Assembly (NCBI GenBank): GCA_003024175.1
Contig: MDYQ01000345.1
Coordinates: 1-19,088, forward strand
Length of the DNA stretch: 19,088 nucleotides
Direction: 5' to 3'
Source: Planoprotostelium fungivorum
Taxonomy: Eukaryota > Evosea > Variosea > Cavosteliida > Cavosteliaceae
Shown here: in pieces, positions 9,801 to 17,821 of the stretch
Layout: every line of letters begins with the position of its first letter
Position numbering within the stretch: position 1 is the stretch's first letter
Position numbers and translations under genes: made by a program
The notes under the pieces: model-generated
The model's input: only the letters and a program-made list of their open reading frames with translations
Told to the model about the DNA's origin: nothing
Databases searched by the model: none

Positions 9801-11148
9801 CACGGAAATGAATAACGACAGTTTGTCGATTATGTTCCAGTAGAATGGAGAACTATGGACCAGCTGCAATCACTCGACTTATCGGTGAGATCGTAAGGAC
9901 GAAGTCTGACTGACACAACACAGAACAATCGACTGATAGGGTCACTGAGGAAGTCAATCGGTCTATTCAAGTCACTGATGGAGCTCTACCTGGATAACAA
10001 TCTGCTCGAAGGTGACACACAGCGTTCATGATCATCTTCCGATCAGACACGTGATCACGATCATGAGATGACGATCCTGATCAGTGTGTGACATCGATCG
10101 ATGTATCATCAATCCGTTGATCGTCAAAAGGTGATATCCCTCAGCAGATCGGAAGTCTCTCCGTACAAACTCTCAGTCTCAGCGGCAATCGTCTCACGGC
10201 AAAATCCCTCGCCTTCTTATCTCCCCTCATCTATCTACAACACCTCAATCTATCTGACAACCAGATCCGAGCGACTCTACCTGATACGCTATGTGAGTCT
10301 CTCGTGTGATGATGTGAAGGAAAAGATTGACATGATGACAAAAGCTGAGAGTCTTATCACGATGGACGTATCACACAACGACATCTACGGAGAGATACCA
10401 GAACAACTGTACACCATTCGAACGTTGAATACCATCAATATGAGAGTGAGAGGATCGTATCTGCATCAGACTAGAATGATACTCAATCGCCGTGGAACAT
10501 TTACGAATTTTATTTCAGCGTGTGAGCGATTGACATCTAATTTTATTCAGGGAAATGAGTTGACGGGTCAGCTGAGGAGATTTAATAGTGATCCCAAGGT
10601 CAGTCCACGTTGGTCATTTAATATGCATTGACGAGAGACAGACACTCGATCTGAGCGACAATCGATTGAGTGGAAACGTCTCCTTCTTGTCTCAATTGTC
10701 TTACATATCCACCCTCAGATTGGTGAGTCCATATGAATCGATTTCACGTTCTCTTCCACCGTGTGAACAGACGCACATCACCTCATGTCCATACTTGCTT
10801 CTACCCTTTTCTGACGAACGAACAGAATGGAAACTTCTTCACAGGCGCCCTGCCTTCTCTCGAGGGAAGGAAAAATCTCGTCGAAATGGACCTGTCGAAC
10901 AATCAGGTGCGGTACAGATGCGAAAACTATTCGATGACATTGCACAGATGAGTGGGCAGCTGCCGAATTTTATGAACCTCTTATCGTTGCAATTTGTGAA
11001 CGTCAGCAAGAATCAATTTTCCGGTAGAGTACCTCGTGGGTGATGTACATCGGTATTACGCTGACGGGAGGCAGTATTCACGGGTAGCAACCGTTTAGAC
11101 ACACTGGATCTGTCGCACAACGAGATATCTTATGCCATAGACACACAG
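6844..11148 (+). other. LRR ectodomain: signal peptide, cap and LRR array
   Basis: Exons 1-27 of the receptor gene encode the signal peptide, a Cys-containing N-terminal cap and a long array of about 24-residue LRRs. Examples are GLSGSIP, NRFYGRIP, NQLTGNLP, NLLTGEIP, NPLSGTIP, NFFTGALP and NQFSGRVP. Many introns are phase 0 and sit directly before the Asn, or the residue preceding it, that opens the NxLxG turn (starts of exons 5, 8, 9, 17, 20, 23, 25), so exon borders follow the repeat unit. Potential N-glycosylation sites (NTT, NMT, NAT, NGT) support an extracellular location. Confidence 0.8.
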
Positions 11149-13749
11149 GTCGTTCGTCTTGACCATCGATCCATTCATCATCCAATAATCATCAAAACCA
11201 TCATCGTGATCACCTCTTTATCTCATGGTGTTGAGATGATGATGACGATGATGATCATCATCATGAACTTGACTTGCGTTTCGAATGACTGAGATTGAGA
11301 GAACTACAGGATACCGTCGTCCTTCCATCCAACATCTCCTGTGACATGTCGAATAACATGATGAGATGTCCCATCGGTTGGCACTACCGATCTTACTGCA
11401 ACGCAGACTGTACCGTACAAGGAAGCAACACAGAGAAGACAGTGCTCTATCACATGGAAGGGGATACGAACACGTTCAGCTCATCGACCTTCCTGAGCAC
11501 ACTCTCTTCCCTGGGCAACATCACGAGAGATCGATTGTCCATCACTGACATCAAGTGAGAGTATATCGATGGCTATGACGTCACTGACAGTAGACGTATA
11601 GATCGGGTAGTGTCATCGCAACTGTGATGGTGCAGCCGGCTGCAGATGTGGGAGATAGCTCGAATCAAGGTTCGGTAGAAGACACGATCGCAGTGCTGAA
11701 GGGCATATCTGCGTCTGTCTACAACGACTCTGGTATCGATTTGGTCAGTCCCATCGATACGCAGATACAAGCGACATCGACGAACAACAACAACGCCATC
11801 ATAGGAGGTGTAGTGGGTGAGTCTTCATCATTTAAGGTTTCATCTCTATCTGGCCTGTCGATGCATCCAATTTCGTATGATGCAATTCATCGTGTTTTTG
11901 ATCATGGGAATGATTTTCGATCTCAATATCATCGAGTTAAAGAGAGTGATGGATGTCAGGTGGCTTCGTATCTCTCGTTATCATCACAACCATCGTCTTT
12001 CTCCTGTATCGAAACTGGCTCAAGAGACAGAATCATACGGCCTTCCACCTTGTCGATCTGACGCAACTCAACACGTCCGTAGTCAAGCGATCTCTCATCG
12101 AATTTCACGACATCACACATAAGAAGATGGTGAGTCACATTATCATCATCGGTAGTTTTATTTTATGATATGATGATGTATTCGTAAATCTTTATTTCCT
12201 CTATCATTTTTATCTTCCGTTTTTATTCTTCTTCTCTATTGTAGATGTATGTCTATATCATGTATCAATTATTCATGGAGATGATGAGGCTGAACACCTG
12301 AACAGATCGGCTCCGGAGGCTTCGGCGTCGTGTACAGAGGAAAGTGGAGAGACACAGAAGTGGCCGTAAAGCAGATCAAAGCGGAACACGTGACACAGAA
12401 ACAGCTCGAAGACTTCATCCACGAGGTGAGAAGAGAGAAAGGAGAGGAGAGTGAAGGGAGCAGGTGTCGATTATACAGGGACTGAAGAGTCATCCGAACA
12501 TCGTAATGTTCGTCGGGGTCAGTTTACCACCACAGCCCCTGTCTCTCGTCACAGGTGATGTGTTCATCGAAATCTAAATTGTCATCCTCCATCAACGATC
12601 GTTGTCTCGTCAATATTAAGATCGATATCATCATCGTTCGTAACCACTGCTACATGTTACATCCATCATTTGATCTGACTGTGCACAGAGTACTGCAGCG
12701 GAGGCTCACTGTTACACTATTTACGAAATAACGAATGTGACATGGAGGACAAAGTCAAATTCATGAAAGAGATCGCCCTGGGTATGCTACATTTACACAA
12801 AGAGAAAGTCATACATAGAGACTTAGCCGTGAGAAACATCCTACTGAGTAAACACATGGAGGCCAAAGTGAGTGTGACGTCTGTCGTTGTCGCTGATGGA
12901 GAAAAATAGGTCGCCGATTTCGGTTTATCACGAGTGCAAGAGAGTACGGATGTCACGGGTCACACGCAATCTTTCATCGGTCCTCTTAAGGTGATATCCA
13001 TTGAGAGAACAACAATCATCCATTCTATCCCGCTCGTACAAATCATTACATATAACGAAACGAATTCATCATCACTTATTTATCGTCATAACGAAAGTGA
13101 ACGTACAATAGTGGATGTCACCTGAGGCCATACGAGACAGAAAGTATTCCACGAAATCAGACGGTGAGATTACACACATCTTCAACAACTGAAGAGAGAT
13201 AGTCTTCTCTTTCGGTGTGGTGATGTGGGAGATCGTAGAGGCAGACGAACCGTGGGGAGAAGAATCGGCCGTCAGCGTTGCCATCCGAGTGACGACGAAT
13301 CGAGAGAGACTGCCCGTGTCTTCACAATGGCCCGAGCCACTATCCGATATCGTGCAACGTGACTGTCCATCATCATATGTCTCCATCACCGATCGTGATC
13401 ATCGTGCACTCGATGATCATCACTCCGATCGTGACATCCATCGTCCATCGTGTGACCCCTCACAGGTTGTTGGCTCGAATCGCCAGGAGACAGACCCAAC
13501 TTTGAAGAGATTGGTTCCCTGTTGAGAGAATACGAAGACCCTGGGAAAGAGAGGACGGAATCACGCAGCAGCGAGGTCACGACATACAGCGGATCAAACG
13601 ATGTAGAGAAGGGAGGCTATGTAGAGGCCGTGCGAACAGAAGAGAACAGGCCCTACGTTGACGTCTTTGGAATGGGACGAGAAGAGAAGAAGAGGGAAGA
13701 AGTAGAGATGGAGGAGAGAGGAGAAAGCTCTGATGTGATTGTGATATAA
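6844..13749 (+). CDS. LRR receptor kinase with tyrosine-kinase-like domain
   Basis: Thirty-seven phase-consistent exons give about 1353 residues: 6844-6940, 6984-7118, 7159-7199, 7241-7390, 7434-7502, 7555-7691, 7851-7989, 8073-8144, 8183-8264, 8303-8347, 8476-8528, 8586-8717, 8761-8805, 9013-9081, 9125-9274, 9385-9507, 9568-9645, 9688-9777, 9822-9884, 9924-10011, 10131-10292, 10345-10445, 10551-10598, 10642-10722, 10826-10906, 10948-11039, 11088-11148, 11310-11554, 11602-11816, 11960-12129, 12306-12425, 12479-12554, 12689-12867, 12910-12990, 13112-13163, 13203-13358, 13466-13749. Signal peptide: residues 1-19. Residues about 20-75 form an LRR N-terminal cap (LYVSTNGGGW, NDPCSFHGVTC). LRRs of the NxLxGxIP type run to about 828. 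A Cys-containing membrane-proximal region follows, then a span near 974-1000 (FVSLVIITTIVFLLY). The kinase (about 1039-1282) has GSGGFG, VAVK, HRDLAVRN, DFG, WMSPEAI and RCWLESPGDRP. All catalytic residues are present. The HRDLAxRN loop is of tyrosine-kinase type. The tail holds several Tyr. Role: surface receptor signalling, ligand unknown. Confidence 0.88.
8806..9012 (+). other. Long AT-rich intron of the receptor gene
   Basis: A 207-base intron (donor GTGGGA, acceptor ATCTCCAG) between LRR exons 13 and 14. It is AT-rich and unlike the ATC/GAT repeats of other introns. I see no coding frame, RNA gene or other recognisable element in it. Confidence 0.5.
11149..11309 (+). repeat. Receptor-gene intron with ATC/GAT tract
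   Basis: A 161-base intron between the last LRR exon and the Cys-rich exon. Positions about 11170-11265 hold runs of ATCATC, GATGATGATGACGATGATG and ATCATCATCATG. The donor GTCGTT is weaker than most in the gene, and the acceptor (CTACAG) follows other possible AG sites, so the exon 28 start could shift by a few codons. Confidence 0.55.
11310..11816 (+). other. Membrane-proximal extracellular domain of the receptor
   Basis: Exons 28-29 encode about 153 residues between the last LRR and the membrane span. The first part has five Cys (ISCDM, MRCPIGW, SYCNADC), as in an LRR C-terminal cap. The second part (FLSTLSSLGNITRDRLSITDI, split here as FLSTLSSL and NITRDRLSI, then GSVIATVMVQP) has the look of a small alpha/beta fold, such as SEA-like stalk domains that end with a strand GSVIxxVxVxP. 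Four Asn precede the membrane span. The SEA-like reading is inference from motif shape only. Confidence 0.4.
12130..12305 (+). other. Juxtamembrane/kinase intron with T-rich tract
   Basis: A 176-base intron just before the glycine-rich loop exon. It has a strong pyrimidine tract and a good acceptor-like TTGTAG at about 12239-12244, but the sequence after that site reaches an in-frame TGA before the kinase exon. The acceptor at 12304-12305 (CTGAACAG) gives HKKM directly joined to IGSGGFG and is preferred. Use of the inner acceptor would truncate the receptor before its kinase. Confidence 0.5.
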
Positions 13750-13976
13750 AAGGAATCGGGTTAAAGAAGTGTCCTGACCCAATTGGGTCACATCCTTTCA
13801 GAAGAAACGGAGACAGAATGGAAGCTACCCAATTGGGTCACATCCCCCTATCGCATGTCGAGATAGTCCCTCTTATTCGTCCGTCAGCGTGGCTCCGTTT
13901 CTTCTGAAAGGATGTGACCCAATTGGGTCGAAGATATCAAAGCTCTCAACAGCATTCTCTCTCAGCAGTACCACAG
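13750..13976 (+). promoter_or_regulatory. Intergenic region, promoter of the surface-protein gene
   Basis: These 227 bases separate the receptor kinase stop from the ATG of the surface-protein gene. They must carry the 3' end of the first and the promoter of the second. Only a weak TATAAA-like poly(A) candidate follows the receptor stop. Most of the region is taken by the inverted repeat described separately, whose right arm ends 47 bases before the ATG. Confidence 0.55.
13776..13929. repeat. 37-bp perfect inverted repeat with CCCAATTGGG palindromes
   Basis: Left arm 13776-13812 and right arm 13893-13929 are perfect reverse complements over 37 bases, 80 bases apart. Each arm's outer end is itself a 14-base palindrome, GACCCAATTGGGTC. 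A third copy of the outer 19 bases (ACCCAATTGGGTCACATCC) lies in the spacer at 13827-13845, in the same direction as the left arm. No target-site duplication is visible outside the arms. It could be a cruciform-forming element, a cluster of transcription-factor sites, a 3'-end hairpin for the receptor mRNA or a remnant mobile element. Confidence 0.9.
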
Positions 13977-16900
13977 ATGAAGTCGGTAGTACTCCTTTTA
14001 CTCTGCTTTGTATTGGGTAGTTTCGGCCAGACTATCAACACCGCCCAATACTGCGATAGATTCAAGATCGTCAGCTTCGAGGTGATCGCAGCCACCGTAG
14101 TTTCTCTGACCCTCGCAGAACTTCCCCTTGGATTCTTATACAATCTCCAAGCAAGGCCAAACGTACGATGGTTTTTATAACGCCTTCCCCAACTTCACTC
14201 GATCGCTCCACGAGAGTGGTACTTACTCTATCGTCCGGAATTCGAATTCTGTGACGTGGAATTTCAATTTACCCCTGTGTGGAACGAGTGAGGGGCCTCG
14301 AACGCACGAGTTGGAGCTGAACCACTCAGGTTTTGGTCCTTCCCTCGTGGTCAATACCACAAACTATTGCTCCAACGATAAGAAGTTGTACATCCCCTTA
14401 CCCACCACCGATGATTCTTACTGCCTTGTGTACAATTTGGGACCATCAGAGATTTACACTGGAGATTGCCTGTCCACTGCCCAGGGGAGAACGTTCTCCG
14501 TGGATCCCACAGATGCCGGCACATACAGTATCATCCTGAAAGATTCCAGCAATTTCATCTACTACCGCTACAACTTTGATCTGAACGAATGCCCTTACAG
14601 TCAAGTCATACACATCATCGTGGTTTATTGATCGATGGCTCAGATTTCGGAACATCGCTCAGGACAGATCCATCAGTGTGGTGTTCAAATCACAAGAAGA
14701 TCGTCATCACGATCCCCGTGGCAACCAAGTACTACCTTTCGTACGGCAACTACGTACAGAGACAGTACTACCTGTATTACAACTTCAACAGTTCGTCCAA
14801 TGCGGATACCTTCTACTCTCTGGATTCCTTCTATTCCAGCACTTCTGTCATCAGCGATTACGTCACGGATCCCACCTCTTCCGGCTACTACGAAATCGTA
14901 ACCTACAGTGATGTCACAGGTAGAGTCGCCTCTAGGTATTCGTTCAATCTGCCAGACTGTGGTCAGAGTGAGTTATCCTTTCATATCTATCCTTACACCG
15001 GTAGATTTTGGACCTGATCTGATGATCGATACTACCAAGTGGTGCGCCAACCACAAGAAGATGGTCGCAACCTTTCCTGCTGCTTCTCTGACGCAGCTGT
15101 CTTATGGAAACCTGCAGTCTCGAACATACTATCTATTCTACAACTACAACACAACTGTCACTACTGACTCGTCAGTGGCTCTAGATTGGACCTCTACAAG
15201 CACATCTGTCATCACTAGCTGGACAACTGACCCTACAGCGTCTGGAAGCTACCAGATCGTATCCTACAGCCTTTTGACAAAGAATGTGGCATCGATCTAC
15301 TCGTTTGAGCTGCCAGATTGCGGTCAGGGTGAGTGATACAATGAATGCGACGATTCACATTCACAGATTTTGGGCCCGATCTTAAGGTAGACACCACTCA
15401 GTGGTGTACCAACCACAAGAAGATGGTCGCAACCTTCCCTGCTGCTTCTCTGACAAAGTTGTCTTATGGAAATCTACAGTCTCGAACATACTATCTGTTC
15501 TACAACTACAACACAACTGTCACTACTGACTCGTCAGTGGCTCTAGATTGGACCTCTACGAGTACATCTGTCATCACTAGCTGGACGACCGATCCTACAG
15601 CGTCTGGAAGCTACCAGATCGTATCCTACAGCCTTTTGACAGAGAATGTGGCATCGATCTACTCGTTTGTGCTGCCAAACTGTGGTCCGAGTGAGTGATT
15701 CAATGAACGTATCCATTCTTACATAGCTACAGATTTTGGACCTGATCTGATGATCGATACTACCAAGTGGTGCGCCAACCACAAGAAGATGGTCGCAACC
15801 TTTCCTGCTGCTTCTCTGACGCAGCTGTCTTATGGAAACCTGCAGTCTCGAACATACTATCTATTCTACAACTACAACACAACTGTCACTACTGACTCGT
15901 CAGTGGCTCTAGATTGGACCTCTACAAGCACATCTGTCATCACTAGCTGGACAACTGACCCTACAGCGTCTGGAAGCTACCAGATCGTATCCTACAGCCT
16001 TTTGACAAAGAATGTGGCATCGATCTACTCGTTTGAGCTGCCAGACTGCGGTCAGGGTGAGTGACACAATGAACGTATTGATTCTCAAGTACGATAACAG
16101 ATTTCGGGCCCGATCTTAAGGTAGACACCACTCAGTGGTGTGCTAACTACAAGAAGATGGTCGCAACCTTCCCTGCTGCTTCTCTGACAAAGTTGTCTTA
16201 TGGAAGCCTGCAGTCTCGACGATACTATCTGTTCTACAACTACAACACGACCGTCTATTCTGAATCAACATCGGCTTTGGCAAATGTTGGAACCAGCACG
16301 TCCGCCACCAGCACTTACACTGCTGATCCAACATTCCCTGGTATTTATCAGTTCGTCTCATACAGCTATCTGACGGGCGAGGTGGCTTCCAGATACACCT
16401 TCACGCTTCCGATCTGTTCTTCAGGTGAATCATCGTGTAGATTGATCAAAAGATTAATTATATCAGATTTTGGACCTGACCTTCTCGTGAACACCTCCTC
16501 TTCGTGCGATAACTTTAAGAGGACGTACATCACCCTACCGAGTGGCTCCAGACAGTTCTATCTGTATTATCAGTTCAATTCTACGTTGTCCAGCGACTAC
16601 ACCTCTGCCAAACAGTCTTGGTCAACATCCGGCAGTGTGATGATTGATATCTCAGCTCCTGGTACTTATTCTGTTGTATCGTACGGTCAATTTGACAAAG
16701 GAGTTGCTTTCCACTACACCTTCGAATTACCTCGCTGCAGTGCATGTGAGTTTTAATCTCCGAACGATCTATCGATTGACAAAAACAGCCTACGGACCCG
16801 TGTTCAATAGCCTGAGCCAGACATCCTGGTGTAGAAACTATAGGTCGGTCAACATCACCCTTCCTTCCAGTGCCAACACTTTACCTTACGGTGGAAAGAC

Positions 16901-17746
16901 CAGAGTCTACTACCTCTACAAGGACTTCTCCTCTCAATCCGCCGCAGACGTGACTCAGGCGGTCTCTCAGTTCAGCTCCTCCGTCGCCTCTTATCAAATC
17001 TCTTCGCCAGGCACGTACAGCCTTGTCTCTTACGGTGGATATGACCAAGGCGTGGTGTCCAACTATGCGTTCACCTTGACCGAATGTGACGACGGTGAGA
17101 ATTCATTCGTCTCATTGGTGGACTCACTCGCTCAGTCTTTGGCCCAACCTTCCTCGTAGATCAGAGAGATTGGTGCACCGCTGGATACGTCACCATCACA
17201 CCCCCTTCCTTGACGACATCATACACCTTGTCTGCCGTTCCTGACGATGGATCGAGGAGAGTTATCTTCTCTCGTACTTTACTTCAACTGTCCACGGGCA
17301 ACTACAGTATCACCTCTGCAACATCATCTGGGGTCATCTTATCACGTTTCCGCTTCACCTTAGGCATGTGAAATAAAAGACATCATGATACATCGTCTGA
17401 TTGATTTCTGTAGGTGATACCTTCTGTGGACCGCTCGTATTGGGTGCCTCGTGCAATCAGACCATCAGTCAGACAACAACTCGCTGGAACGTGTCCACCG
17501 CTTCCATCGGGTCCAACACCGGAGCAGTAGAGGTCACTCAGCCGGTCACACAGCCTCCAGTCACTCAGCCGGTCACACTGCCTCCGATCACTGTATCAGC
17601 CACACAGTCTCCCATCCAGATCATATCGGTGCGTTGATGATGATCGTCATGATGATGCGCTGACGCGAGTGTAGTCTTCTGGAGTGCTCACGGCATCTGT
17701 TGGCTTCATCACGATCTTCTCTTGTTGGTTCCTCCTCTTCGTGTGA
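13977..17746 (+). CDS. Multi-domain surface protein, GPI-anchored or tail-anchored
   Basis: Thirteen phase-consistent exons give about 1087 residues: 13977-14081, 14119-14287, 14330-14599, 14644-14967, 15005-15328, 15367-15690, 15733-16056, 16101-16424, 16467-16745, 16789-17094, 17136-17363, 17414-17628, 17675-17746. Residues 1-19 are a signal peptide (LLLLCFVLGSFGQ). About ten copies of a domain of roughly 75-108 residues follow. Each begins near FGPDL, has an early WC or similar Cys, strands such as YYLFYNYN, then GSYQIVSYS and ASxYxFxLPxC with a closing Cys. This fits a two-Cys beta-sandwich of Ig-like type. I do not recognise the family. Exons 3-11 each encode one domain with 1-1 phase. 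A Thr/Pro-rich stalk (TQPVTQPPVTQPV) follows. The C-terminus is SSG plus about 20 hydrophobic residues with nothing after, typical of a GPI signal. The junction 17363/17414 needs a GC donor. AATAAA follows the stop. Likely role: adhesion, recognition or cell coat, by inference. Confidence 0.82.
15005..16424 (+). repeat. Tandem duplicated exons, period about 730 bp
   Basis: Exon 5 (15005-15328) and exon 7 (15733-16056) differ at one base in 324: a synonymous GAT/GAC at 15318 and 16046. Exon 6 (15367-15690) matches exon 8 (16101-16424) closely over about its first 150 bases and matches exons 5 and 7 over the rest. The pattern is duplication of a two-exon unit followed by conversion or unequal exchange. 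The introns between them are short and also related (GTGAGTGA, then CAATGAA). Confidence 0.92.
17364..17413 (+). other. Candidate GC-AG intron
   Basis: Exon 11 ends RFRFTLG and exon 12 reads GDTFCGPLVLG. A GT donor at 17368 gives the wrong phase and an immediate stop. A GC donor (TTAG then GCATGT) restores phase 1 and fits the acceptor CTGTAG at 17413. GC donors are a known minor class and usually have strong flanking AG, as here. Confidence 0.5.
17372..17377 (+). terminator. Intronic AATAAA after in-frame stop
   Basis: If the GC-AG intron is not removed, exon 11 continues with ATG and then TGA at 17369-17371, directly followed by AATAAA. This could end a shorter mRNA whose product lacks the stalk and C-terminal anchor. 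Confidence 0.35.
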
Positions 17747-17771
17747 ACAGCAACAAACTCGATGCAGTGGA

Positions 17772-17777
17772 AATAAA
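17772..17777 (+). terminator. Poly(A) signal AATAAA of surface-protein gene
   Basis: AATAAA starts 26 bases after the TGA at 17744-17746. It lies only about 45 bases from the stop codon of the convergent kinase gene, so the two 3' UTRs very likely overlap. Confidence 0.7.
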
Positions 17778-17821
17778 AATACAGTCGATGGAAAACGTTC
17801 AACCATTCTAACATCACAATT

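Noticed and set aside
9822-9884. Apparent one-base frame shift in LRR exon 19 when the exon is started after TTCCAG or TTCCAGTAG.
   Set aside because: An acceptor at 9820-9821 gives FVDYVPVEW joined to TMDQLQSLDLS in phase and matches the LRR pattern, so no frame shift is needed.
17368-17413. Conventional GT donor at 17368 for the intron before the stalk exon.
   Set aside because: It leaves phase 2 and creates an immediate stop at the acceptor 17413; the GC donor at 17364 restores the frame.
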